A stretch of DNA of 64,000 bases from Nemopilema nomurai. Taxonomy: Eukaryota > Cnidaria > Scyphozoa > Rhizostomeae > Rhizostomatidae. Both the position numbers and the translations under genes were made by a program. Location: NCBI GenBank assembly GCA_003864495.1, contig ML133460.1:1038873-1102872 (forward strand). Direction: 5' to 3'. The first letter of the stretch is position 1, and every line of letters begins with the position of its first letter. The notes beneath the pieces are model-generated. The model was not told the DNA's origin. It made no database searches and was given only the letters and a program-made list of their open reading frames with translations. Below, piece by piece: positions 39,201 through 46,100 of this stretch.

Positions 39201-42016
39201 CTGGTAAGTCAGGCTCAAACAAGAAAGTGCAGGGGCCTTGTCCTGGCAATTTCTTTCTGATGTAGATGTATTGTAAGCTTTTACTTAGTAAACAGGTAGA
39301 AAATCTGGCAGAAAAATCTTTCAAACCACCCCACCCAATAACAAACATCAACTGAAGCTTTGATACATTGCTATTACAATCTAAACTATAATATTTATAT
39401 GAGTATCAAACTTTTCAAAGGATATTGAGCATAACACCCATATTAAAATATTGTTATAGTGGCATAGAAATGCTATACTAGACCATGAACACTATTGCAG
39501 AACATGTACCACTGAAAATTTAATTTCTAAATCCTGTATTACTTTTCCTCAGAACTGGTAAAGATGAAGAATTTTCTGGGGGAAAATCTTTCCTCCTTAA
39601 AACAGCAACTATAAATTAGTAAAGGCATCTAAAACTGAATCGGGTACAAAACTGAAAATGTAGCCACCAAAACTACATGGAAGGTAACAAAGTGTCTCTA
39701 TACAATTCAGACTTACCTGAAGGTCTTTTTTCAACTGTGTTTCATCTAACTCTTCCCATACCTCAAGCTTGGTAGAGAGCAATTATTAGAAAATTGAAAG
39801 AGACCATCCTTTGCTAAATATAAGCAAAATAGCAAAGTAGAGGCTTTTCTATTCTGTAACTACCTAGCACAAACAAAACTATACACTTATATGCTCATGC
39901 AACAGAAGTACAGTAATTGTATCTAGTTTAAAATTGAGCATAAAAAGTTATAACATCTATAGGAACTTGAAGCCATATGCACTATAACTATAGCTCAACT
40001 GGAATTTTAAGGAAATCAAATATTTCAAAAGAAGATTAAGAGTAAACATATGTTTTATGAAAAAATTGATGTGTGAAAATCTTTTTTCTGCTGCTTGATA
40101 CAAATTAATTGTTAACACTATAATCTGAACATGAAATTAAAGGTTTTCCTTGCTGCATCACATTAGACATTTATTGTATGCTGAAAAAACACTTCCCTGC
40201 TCCTTAATTACCTAGGCTTGCAAAGTCACTTGAAATTTTGTTCCTTGTTTCTTGAAAATTGCTACCTCAAAATCGTAAAGGTTAGGTGTCTGGAAACTGA
40301 AAAGCCACACAATTTTCATTCCATTACTTCATTCTGCAAATTTTATCTTGAAATAAAACAGTAACTGTCATGTTCTATCTTTAGTACTAGGTGAAACCGT
40401 GGCAAATTAATACCTCTTCATTTGTTGTTCCTTTGACAGTCACATTTCCTTTGTTCAATTGACATTTTTCTTGTTTGAAAACAACTCTCTCTTTAACTTC
40501 AACAATTTCTTCATAAAGAACATCAGGCATAACAATTTCCTAGAAATGCAGAAAGGTGAAAGCACATCACAAAACAACACAATTTTTATATTCTGCTTAT
40601 TCTGTTCAAGTATGGCCATCAAAGAGTTAATTTTTGCCAGAAAAATGCAAAGACAACATTTTTCAGAGGAACTGTTTGCTTCAAATGCTGTTTCCTTGGT
40701 AGCAAGATCTGTTTGCTCAAAATGCTGATGCAAAGATTAGATTTGATTGAAAAAAACTTAGTAAGAAAAAAGAACTAGTTTTTTTTGAAAAACAATAATT
40801 TTCTTGAAGTTGCACTTAAACTCAAATTAGGGAAATGTGAGGAAATTTCTGCATCCATACTGAAGAAAAAGATAAGGAACTTTCCCTCCTGAGATACTGA
40901 AATCAGCAATAGGTTATAGGTTGTCTAGCAGCCTTTGTTATATTTGTAACCAAGTCTAGATTGATTGTAATAATTGGTGCGAACAAATAAGTAGATAAGA
41001 AGGGGTCACCTCAGCTCTAAGAATTCTTATAACAACCAATGAATAATTTAGGCTAAAGCCATGGATTAAATTCAGGAATAGCAGCTAATAAGAAACACTT
41101 GCTATCTACAATATAAAAAATAGATTAGAATTTTGATGACAAAGCATGCAATGACAGACTCTGTGGACCTTGAAACCTAGCATTTATCAGCAATACATCT
41201 AAAAATGAAACCTACAGGTGTACACAAAAAGGAAGAATTGATAAATTACAAACAGTGATTACAAAATTATTCTGCTCATCAGTATTGAATTTTATACAGT
41301 GTAAAAATTTTCTTTATCAAAATGTGACTAAGAGAGCTTTAGGGTGCAGTTCTAGTTCTTTGAAACAAAACTTCTGGGGAATTTGACAATTTATCTAAAA
41401 GTTGCAAAATGTCAAAAACCCTCATTGAAAGGCGAAAACTTTCTACTAAAATAGAGATATGATGAATAATGAGTCGAAGTTATTGCTCACCAGATCAAAT
41501 AAATTTGGTCTAGATTGGTTTCCAATGTGCAAAAGGTCCCTGAACCCTTTGGTGATCACCAACGCAATCCTCTCCCCCTTTCTTTCTAGTAATGCATTTG
41601 TTGCTACCGTTGTTCCCATTCGGATACTCTCAATGTCCTTGGTGTTTACCGGCGCCCCCTGAGCCATATTTGAGCCTGTTTCCTAAAGAAAAAACTTTAC
41701 TTTACTTCCATAAAATTAACTGGCAACATGCAATATTGAAGTTAAGTCTGCCCAGCAAAGACTAGGCCAAGCGACCTTCTTCTTAAAAAGTGCAAATTTC
41801 GAGAAATGAACAGCTTCCTCCTTGATAAACGCTGTTTACCTCAGCAAGGATTCTCCTGATGGCCTCAGTCGGAGCATCAGGGTAGGCAGGATCTTCTGAC
41901 AACAGCTTCATGACGCGAATGTTCCCATTTGGGCACTCAGCATATACATCAGTAAAAGTTCCTCCTCGGTCGATCGCAAACCTGAACTGACTTCCGCCAC
42001 CTCCATTCTGCGCCAT
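208..42016 (-). CDS. OPLAH: 5-oxoprolinase (ATP-hydrolysing), complete gene, 40 coding exons
   Basis: The enzyme opens 5-oxo-L-proline to L-glutamate with ATP, in the cytosol, as part of the gamma-glutamyl/glutathione cycle. Joining the exons gives 1,324 aa against about 1,288 in human, with every junction phase-compatible. The start ATG is at 42014-42016 and the stop TAG at 208-210. The N-terminal half is hydantoinase-A like, with DRGGTFTDV near residue 17, [14 protein letters not shown] near 85 and [16 protein letters not shown] near 320. The C-terminal half is hydantoinase-B like, with [19 protein letters not shown] near 825, [18 protein letters not shown] and a terminal GGGGYG. The extreme C-terminus ([13 protein letters not shown]) matches the conserved family end. 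Between GGGGYG and that end lies a lineage-specific acidic stretch followed by PSKRRKL. No frameshift or missing exon is visible. The family assignment is certain; individual splice sites were placed by eye. Confidence 0.95.
1961..1991 (+). repeat. (CAA)n microsatellite in an OPLAH intron
   Basis: About ten CAA units lie roughly 75-100 bp upstream (in transcription sense) of the exon 37 acceptor. On the transcribed strand they read as (TTG)n. A second, interrupted CAA-rich tract is at about 11757-11795. Confidence 0.8.
3013..3100 (-). repeat. Four-copy 22-bp tandem repeat over the OPLAH exon 34 splice donor
   Basis: On the minus strand a 22-nt unit of the type TTTGANCCAGGTANNNTGACAT occurs four times in succession. 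It starts in the last coding bases of exon 34 (exon end at 3087) and runs into the intron. The first three copies each contain CAGGTA, a usable donor core. The fourth reads CAGATA. Confidence 0.85.
15007..16008 (-). CDS. Cytosolic sulfotransferase, array copy 1
   Basis: This is a PAPS-dependent sulfotransferase of the soluble SULT1-type fold, which transfers sulfate to small hydroxyl or amine acceptors in the cytosol. It is one uninterrupted frame of 333 aa. Visible signatures are the 5'-phosphosulfate loop FPKSGSTW (76-83), the catalytic His148 in KSHLP, the 3'-phosphate site LRNPKD (168-173) and the C-terminal [12 protein letters not shown] (296-307). No signal peptide or transmembrane segment is seen, which fits a cytosolic enzyme. 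Met9 (ATG at 15982-15984) aligns with the start of copy 4 and may be the true start. A TTTAATG/CTGCAG stretch upstream could hold a splice acceptor for a non-coding 5' exon. The substrate cannot be told from sequence. Confidence 0.93.
   Translation of the reverse strand: MARQNWNEMAAIQIVSLSEDDIARLKAVHPTLFAKCGQRFTRTVPGNCILPKSYENVMDRHRNWLVRPEDVYVMTFPKSGSTWTQELVWCIQNNFDMDKANEIYSYIRIQVLETPILIDILKDKFIYPVDFHYERIEKMDSPRVMKSHLPFCHFPDDLLDKSRVVTCLRNPKDTVVSLFHHEKLFNYCNYEGDFPTFFDLFMDNLLIYTPYFEYTVEAWKRRNHPNMCIVFYEEMKADLETNIKKVAKFLDKEVNCEQMEILLNHLSFKKMKENKALNHEDLKNGKFMKKDGSFIRKGEVGDWKNYFTDEMNKRMDEAIERFLKPVGLEFRYE
16717..16847. mobile_element. 131-bp inverted-repeat element, copy 1
   Basis: It is bounded by TTACTAAGAATCATTGAGAG and, at the other end, the inverse of TTACGAAGAATCATAGAGA. 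The interior on the minus strand contains a GTGAGATCGAGTCTC stretch reminiscent of a tRNA B box, so a tRNA-derived element is possible. Related copies are at 19495-19625 and 22529-22650 in equivalent spacers. Confidence 0.65.
17285..17987. mobile_element. Non-autonomous DNA transposon (MITE-like), copy A, 703 bp
   Basis: It begins CAGGGGCGGATCCAG and ends CTGGATCCGCCCCTG, a perfect 15-bp terminal inverted repeat. It is flanked by the direct repeat AATCATT (17278-17284 and 17988-17994). No transposase coding is visible; an 80-codon minus-strand frame near the end looks accidental. It lies in the spacer downstream of SULT copy 2. Confidence 0.9.
18108..19109 (-). CDS. Cytosolic sulfotransferase, array copy 2
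   Basis: This is a 333-aa intact SULT differing from copy 1 at only about ten residues. Examples are KTHLP in place of KSHLP around the catalytic His148, DR for DK before the 3'-phosphate site, KR for KK near 245, and Cys36 preceded by Ile instead of Lys. [14 protein letters not shown] and [12 protein letters not shown] are all present. Flanks on both sides are near-identical to those of copies 1 and 3, marking a recent tandem duplication. Its 5' spacer lacks about 300 bp that copies 1 and 3 keep. Confidence 0.93.
   Translation of the reverse strand: MARQNWNEMAAIQIVSLSEDDIARLKAVHPTLFAICGQRFTRTVPGNCILPKSYENVMDRHRNWLVRPEDVYVMTFPKSGSTWTQELVWCIQNNFDMDKANEIYSYIRIQVLETPILIDIMKDKFIYPVDFHYERIEKMDSPRVMKTHLPFCHFPDDLLDRSRVVTCLRNPKDTVVSLFHHEKLFNYCNYEGDFPTFFDLFMDNLLIYTPYFEYTVEAWKRRNHPNMCILFYEEMKADLETNIKRVAKFLDKEVNCEQMEILLNHLSFKEMKENKALNYEDLKNGKFMKKDGSFIRKGEVGDWKNYFTDEMNKRMDEAIERFLKPVGLEFRYE
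19495..19625. mobile_element. 131-bp inverted-repeat element, copy 2
   Basis: It has TTACGAAGAATCATTGAGAG at one end and its inverse at the other. It is near-identical to the element at 16717 and sits upstream of SULT copy 2. Here the roughly 300 bp that normally separate it from the SULT-proximal spacer are missing. Confidence 0.65.
20062..20763. mobile_element. Non-autonomous DNA transposon, copy B, 702 bp
   Basis: This has the same termini, the same AATCATT flanks (20055-20061 and 20764-20770) and near-identical interior as the copy at 17285. It is in the equivalent position downstream of SULT copy 3, so it arose by segmental duplication and not by a second insertion. Confidence 0.9.
20884..21885 (-). 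CDS. Cytosolic sulfotransferase, array copy 3
   Basis: This is a 333-aa intact SULT with FPKSGSNW (Asn for Thr in the phosphosulfate loop), catalytic His in KSHLP, LRNPKD and [12 protein letters not shown]. Changes relative to copies 1 and 2 cluster at residues 8-15 and 112-138 (for example [23 protein letters not shown]). This segment borders the acceptor pocket in SULT structures, so altered substrate preference is plausible but inferred. The C-terminal half is almost the same as in copy 2. Confidence 0.93.
   Translation of the reverse strand: MARQNWNKMASVGIVSLSEDDIARLKAVHPTLFAKCGHRFTRTVPGNCILPKSYENVMDRHRNWLVRPEDVYIMTFPKSGSNWTQELVWCIQNNFDMDKAKEIYSYIRIQVLEAPILVDFMMDIFNYPVNIHYEGIDKMDSPRVMKSHLPFCHFPDDLLDRSRVVTCLRNPKDTVVSLFHHEILFNYCNYEGDFPTFFDLFMDNLLIYTPYFEYTVEAWKRRNHPNMCIVFYEEMKADLETNIKRVAKFLDKEVNCEQMEILLNHLSFKKMKENKALNYEDLKNGKFMKKEGRFIRKGEVGDWKNYFTDEMNKRMDEAIERFLKPVGLEFRYE
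22529..22650. mobile_element. Inverted-repeat element, copy 3 (diverged)
   Basis: It starts TTACGAAGAATCATAGAGAG and ends with a decayed inverse (CTCTGATTATTCGT). It is truncated slightly in the interior and lies upstream of SULT copy 3. The LINE/LTR insertion abuts its distal end. Confidence 0.55.
22651..24700 (-). pseudogene. Degenerate non-LTR retrotransposon (LINE) reverse-transcriptase region
   Basis: Read on the minus strand from about 24.66 kb downward, the translation gives [12 protein letters not shown] and FIDLTKAFD reverse-transcriptase motifs (near 24.1 kb), then [15 protein letters not shown] (near 23.7 kb), SHSEQELQ, and a C-terminal block with [23 protein letters not shown] and [10 protein letters not shown] (22.9-23.3 kb). 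The frame is broken by stops and shifts. About 200 bp of unrelated sequence (about 23745-23960) interrupts it before VKQGC. The catalytic F/YADD box expected between the KTKTRE and SHSEQELQ blocks is missing. The element is therefore inactive. I cannot name its clade with certainty. Confidence 0.8.
24992..25194. mobile_element. LTR-like element, 203 bp, copy 1
   Basis: It begins TGTAATAGGAT and ends GGTTACA, and is closely similar over its whole length to the copy at 58606-58807. No flanking target duplication is visible here. It adjoins the LINE block, and SULT-spacer sequence (AGAGTAAGGGGG) resumes right after it. The stretch 24700-24991 is GC-richer and has no recognised gene. Confidence 0.7.
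25692..26669 (-). CDS. Cytosolic sulfotransferase, array copy 4
   Basis: This is a 325-aa intact SULT. The start ATG is preceded in frame by TGA (CGC TGA GTC AAG ATG), so the start is well supported and the extra eight N-terminal residues of copies 1-3 are absent. It carries FPRSGSSW (Arg for the usual Lys of the loop, a conservative change at a PAPS-contacting position), catalytic His in KTHLP, LRNPKD and [12 protein letters not shown]. The N-terminal half has many substitutions; the C-terminal half nearly matches copy 2. Its 3' flank has the empty target site of the 703-bp transposon found beside copies 2 and 3. Confidence 0.93.
   Translation of the reverse strand: MAAIRIIPLSDDDTERLKAAHPTLFAKRGQRFTRTVPGNCILPKSYENVVDRHRNWLVRPEDVYIMAFPRSGSSWVQELVWCLQNNFNVDKANEIYSFIRIPVLEVPALIDVMKDTVNYPVNTHYEGIEKMDSPRVMKTHLPYCHFPDDLLDRSRVVTCLRNPKDTVVSLFHHNIMFNYCNYEGDFPTFFDLFMDNLLIYTPYFEYTVEAWKRRNHPNMCILFYEEMKADLETNIKRVAKFLDKEVSCEQMQVLLNHLSFKKMKENKALNHEDFKNGKIMKKEGSFIRKGEVGDWKNYFTDEMNKRMDEAIERFLKPVGLEFRYE
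26670..29431. other. Spacer between SULT copies 5 and 4; no gene recognised
   Basis: No supported gene is seen. The plus-strand frame 26801-27151 (116 codons) has no recognisable family. About 28380-28930 is paralogous to 30870-31360 upstream of copy 5. The remaining 1.3-1.5 kb looks like sequence inserted into the copy 4 unit; it includes a 24-bp tandem repeat. Confidence 0.5.
27797..27864. repeat. Tandem repeat, 24-bp unit, about 2.8 copies
   Basis: The unit TTGCGTGTCTCTACTACGAG plus TGGC is repeated three times, the last copy partial, with no substitutions seen. 24 bp is a multiple of three, so overlapping frames appear open, but no gene is supported. Confidence 0.9.
29432..30475 (-). CDS. 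Cytosolic sulfotransferase, array copy 5 (most divergent 5' half)
   Basis: The open frame is 347 aa, but Met22 (ATG at 30410-30412, [10 protein letters not shown]) aligns with the starts of the other copies and gives 326 aa. A CTTTCAG just upstream may be a splice acceptor. [19 protein letters not shown] and [12 protein letters not shown] are intact. Residues before the catalytic His are only about two-thirds identical to copy 1. From just after it, through KENKALN, the protein is identical to copy 1 over about 119 residues, with nearly identical DNA. This is the first gene of the array in transcription order. Confidence 0.92.
   Translation of the reverse strand: MVIENYRPCSKLPFSSRLSAKMAAIQIEPLSDSDTERLKTVYPTPFLEFGQRFVRTMPGNCILPAVYMEFRDRFGNWHVRPEDVYIMTFPKSGSNWAQELVWCMQNNFDMDGANHNSYIRVPVLEIPVLMDPHKEVLSRFLEVDGFHERVEKMDSPRVIKSHLPFYHFPDDLLDKSRVVTCLRNPKDTVVSLFHHEKLFNYCNYEGDFPTFFDLFMDNLLIYTPYFEYTVEAWKRRNHPNMCIVFYEEMKADLETNIKKVAKFLDKEVNCEQMEILLNHLSFKKMKENKALNFEHLQNGEILKKEGSFIRKGEVGDWKNYFTDEMNKRMDEAIERFLKPVGLEFRYE
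30476..31737. other. Upstream spacer of SULT copy 5; no gene recognised
   Basis: No gene is supported. 30870-31360 is diverged but clearly similar to 28380-28930 (shared GGGGGTAATAT and GAATGCCGTTTGTCGCATG blocks in the same order), marking an older tandem duplication that included this SULT copy. Confidence 0.55.
31738..33127 (-). pseudogene. Truncated two-exon fragment of a multicopy 'DDYT' family gene
   Basis: Exon 1 (32882-33127) encodes a Cys/His-containing N-terminal domain ([13 protein letters not shown]). Exon 2 (from 32557, acceptor TTTAAG|TCTAAAACAGG) continues in frame and contains [17 protein letters not shown] and ends [15 protein letters not shown] recognise the CQDAGA...DDYTxxHT pattern as an uncharacterised repeated family seen in cnidarian and other invertebrate genomes; it may be mobile. 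Normal members continue well past DDYT. Here the frame loses similarity at once (about 31737) and stops at 31616, so the copy appears 3'-truncated. Function is unknown. Confidence 0.6.
33128..34367. other. Distal part of OPLAH intron 14; no gene recognised
   Basis: This is AT-rich sequence between the DDYT-family fragment and OPLAH exon 14. I see no coding, RNA gene or element I can support. Confidence 0.5.
34368..42016 (-). other. OPLAH: OPLAH coding exons 1-14 (hydantoinase-A half): exon map
   Basis: Exons in transcription order: 41840-42016, 41491-41682, 40414-40539, 39717-39767, 38965-39020, 38540-38655, 38237-38316, 37440-37492, 36897-36942, 36078-36144, 35819-35907, 35461-35578, 34903-34957 and 34368-34455. 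They encode residues 1-438. All introns are GT-AG. Exon 4 is only 51 nt. The donor after exon 11 is the weak GTTCGT. The intron between exons 7 and 8 carries an AT-rich minisatellite. Confidence 0.88.
37851..38080. repeat. AT-rich degenerate minisatellite, 10-11 bp unit, OPLAH intron 7
   Basis: About 20 imperfect units of the type GATATTCTAY / TATGATATTC lie in succession. The plus-strand open frame across it ([17 protein letters not shown]) is a by-product of the repeat. Confidence 0.85.
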
Positions 42017-43183
42017 CTTGCTTGCTAATATGAAAACGAGCTAACGCTGCTTGTTTCTCAGTACCAGTAAAACACTTTCTGGAGAACAGCCTGCTTTTAC
42101 CAGCCACACTCAATAGACACAGTAGCCGTATGAGCAAACACGAAGCTTCCAACGAGAGTGGGGGCGTGCGCAAAATCACCATTAAATAGCCTCGGGTCAG
42201 CGCAACGTAAACATCACGCTTATCATGCTTTGTCTCGTGAACTTCTAAACAAATTAAGACAAAGACAAAGGTTTCCATTCCAAAGGAATAATCATAAAGC
42301 TTAGAATTGCTTTTAATAGAGCACCTTGATTGTGACTTTTTCCATTAATTACATGATCCAGCAAAGCAACGAGTAGCAGTAAAAATTGCAATCTGGCGTT
42401 TTGAAATGCTCCAAAGAAGTGGGGGGGGGGGGGGGGGGGGGGCGTGGGCAGGTGGCAGGATGTAAAAGCCCTTTCCTAACATGAGTAAGTTGTTAGAGTG
42501 GTTTTACAGAATGACAAACTGCGTATGCCAATACTACCCCTAAATGGGTGCGAGGTAGTGGTATCTCTAGGACGCTGGCAAAACAGGGGGTGGGGTAGAT
42601 GAAGCAGGATGTACCCCTTTAACAATGAAATGCTCAGCTTCGCAGCGGTGAAACGAATACCAAAATTAAAAACCAAGTTATCGAAATAATAACAACAGAT
42701 ATAGTGAATAGTTAGAGAAGAAATCGATTTAAAAAGATAATAGGAGTAATTAGCTTCGAAGTTGCATCCAGCAAATAAGTCATAAAGTTAGCAGATCTGT
42801 GAAATCGTTACGAAATTTGATTATTTTCAAGCCAGAGAATCGCATTAGGCCATCAGAGGAGATCTTCCTATCGTAGGATAAAGAAAGCCTAGACTAGACT
42901 AGACTAGGCAACTGTCTGGTAATATAATAGTGTCGTTTGCTTATCACTGGATTATTGTTAAGGAATTCTATGGTGCTCTTTGGTCATCTGGGCAAAAATT
43001 TGCTGTTCCAAACAAGGATAGTCTAGTATATTACAAAGATCATTGTCTAAAGATGACGCAATTCTCAATGAAACAATTCTGATACAATTAATTATACACG
43101 AGTTAATTTAAGAAAAAACATGCTGAAAAAACAATAAATTTTCAACATTACAGAGGATTTACTAAACACATAAATACGGAATA
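42017..43183. other. OPLAH-RECQL4 intergenic region
   Basis: It contains the presumed OPLAH promoter and 5' UTR and the RECQL4 3' UTR, both genes being on the minus strand. Notable are a run of 22 consecutive G at 42421-42442 and four AGACT units near 42889-42908. No gene is seen. Confidence 0.6.
42421..42442 (+). repeat. Poly-G tract, 22 nt, about 405 bp upstream of the OPLAH start
   Basis: This is an uninterrupted G run. Comparable G or C homopolymers of 11-21 nt occur at 8638-8650, 16504-16524, 16860-16874, 19637-19651, 25203-25213, 58333-58349 and 58587-58598. Confidence 0.9.
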
Positions 43184-46100
43184 TCATGTCCTGTATTTGA
43201 TGATTTCATCGGTAACGAATTTTCGGAGATCATTGAAGTCAACATCGATGTACTGGCGCCAAACTCTACGATTTCGACCCCAAACAATTGCCGGAAAACA
43301 CGGACTATCAATTCCGTGAAATATCCTTGCCAAAGCCCTGCCTGTGAATGTTACGTCATCATTGGTGCACAAAAGTGTTCGAACATCGCGGGCTATTGCA
43401 TCCCACTTACTTTGAGGAACCTCTATTTCGATTCTCATTGGCGACAATCTCTTCAGAAGCGACTTCATCTCACTCGGTTCGCATTCAAAATACTCGCGAA
43501 TGCTCTCTCTCAGCTGTTTGTCGGCCTGCGGGTTATGCCTCTCAATGACGTCATAAAAAGATTGGTTGCACGACCTATCGAGGATGTTGTAAAGCGCGTC
43601 GAGTTGCAGAAGTCTTGTCTCTTCCTGTTCTTTGACTGTTCTAAGGAGAATGCTGCACACAAAGTCGCGTTCGTCATCGGACAGGTCGCCTGGGAGGAGC
43701 AACAGACAACGGAGTTTAAGGTGATGACGTCATACAACTATTATAATAAGATAAAACACATTCAACTGCATTATAAGATGAAACACATTCAAATGCATTA
43801 TTTCTCGTATGGAGTATTGAAGCGCAAATCGTGGTTGATGAAGCAACAAGCAACAAAGCTGTGCATAGCTTAAGGCACGTAACGAAAGGCCTTGTAACGA
43901 TTACCAAATTTATACACAGATAACCAACATCACCCAGAAAGCATGCAGACAACAACTGCTGTAAATAAATGGTTAAAGTAAAAAAGTATTGCCAAATACC
44001 TGGAGCAATGACATGGAAAGATGGATCATCAAATTCGACCAAAACACCCGACTTGCCAACGAGGCTATCGTTGTGGCTGAGTGAGAACGAGGTATTCCAC
44101 TGCACCGATCGTAGCTCCCGATAAATCGGCTCCAAGTCCCATCCCATTTCGTCAGCAACATCAACAACGTTGAACGTAACAGCCTTGCTATCGGCCAGTT
44201 TCAATCGGTTCCTCCGCATGTTGTTAAACACAGCAGTGACTGGCAGGAACTTCATTGCGAGAAACTGCATCTGCTTTGCGCCACCGTAGCACTGCACTGT
44301 GCAGCTCGCCTTTATGGGATTAAGCAGCGTCAATGGAGGCTCACGGAGGAACTCCAAGTACGATAAGAGGGTGGCGATGTTCTCCTCGGGAATATCAAGA
44401 GCCAGGACTGTCTCCTGCACAGAAAATGTCACGTGGTGGCCAGAGCAAATTCGTTGGCGCTTAAGCTGATCATTACCATCGCATTGATCGGCAGGAGTAT
44501 CACACCGATCAATGATTTGATCACGAATTGTGTTAGACTGATTATCCACTACGGTTGGCGGATCAACAGTGATGCAGGATTCAACACTGTCTTCCGGCTT
44601 CCCGTCCGATTTGCTTAATGTGGAGGTACAATCAGATTCCCATCCAGTATGGGCGGTGTCGGTAACTTCACTTTTTTGGAGAGCTGGAACATCTTCGCGC
44701 TTAGAATCACCTGATTTATCTTCCTGGCAAACAGCATCGATCTCCAGATCATCATCAAAACAGTTTTCTATAAAATCTTCAGTCAACGCCACCTGGTCAC
44801 GATTTAGCCTGTCCTCCTGCGCAGTTTCACTGGCACACCCAGCTGCCTCTCGTGAATCGCCGTTTCCCGCACCGGTTTCAGGCTCCTCCGCTTTCCCTTT
44901 CAGCGCTTCTTTGTATCTCTTCTCGCAGTCGCACCTCCTAAAAGCTCTTTTCACTAGTTTTTTTAACGAGTTTCCGTCCACTGAATTCGCATATGTATGG
45001 CGTCTCAGCTCGCACAAGTCTTTTGCCTGTGAAATGGAATCATTCATTTGTTGACAAGAATAGGGTCAAATTGCAACAGCTCAAAACAGTGCAACTCGAA
45101 AAATAAAGGATTATCAAATGTTTTCTATGTAAAAGCCGAAGGTCCTCGTGTGGTTGCACTTCTCGCTGGCCTTCATAGGTATATATCGATGATAACTTAT
45201 AATTTTTTGTTTCGGATCTTATACTGACAAGAAAAATACCATGAAAAACAAGTGAACAGTTTAAAAATGCCTCTGTAAGGAAAACTATACTTCATTGTCG
45301 CAACCGCACTTCCTATTCATAAACGAACGACGAGGACGAAGAACCTTCCCTGGAACTGTAACGTCATAGTGTTCCATATTCGCTCATCGTTGATCTAGCA
45401 CATGCCTCGAGATGTTTTAACTGCTCGTCAAATGTGTTAATACGTCAATGGTAGTTTTTCACATAGGTTCACGAGTGATACAGATTCTTTTAAATTTATA
45501 CCATTACGTCAGAGGGTGATTTATGGTATTTGCTTAACCCCTATCTTCATTGGGCTGTCAGTTAATCTCCCTTCAACATGGAAATGTCCCTAAAAGAGTA
45601 CCTCTTCATCCAAGAATATGTGACAGTGAGCCGGTAATCCATCCCGTCCAGCTCGGCCGATTTCCTGCAGAAAGCTCTCGAAGCTCTTCGGCATATTATA
45701 ATGAATTATGGCCCTGACGTTTGACTTGTCTAGGCCCATCCCAAAGGCCACTGTTGCCACAACTATCCTCAGTTCACCTGACATGAATTTCTTCTGAACT
45801 TTTCGCCGCTGGGCAGGAGACAATCCGGCATGGTAGCACTCGGCATCCCATGATACACTTCGTAATTTCGGTTTGGCTGACCTTCTGGCGAAAAAACAAT
45901 GGTTGGGGTCACACCTATCTCAACTAATTATCCAAATGGAAAAAACAAAAAGATGCAGCGGGCATTGAAAAAAAACTAGAGAAAGAAACACGAAGCGAAC
46001 GATACTGATAGCGTTCATCTAACGTCATCGCTTCAAAAACAGCTTCACGCAACTCTTGTCCCTAAAACTTCGAAAGATGCAGAAAGTATCTCTAAGCCAG

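Noticed and set aside
44569..45054. 161-codon plus-strand ORF
   Set aside because: Antisense shadow of the long RECQL4 exon 19.
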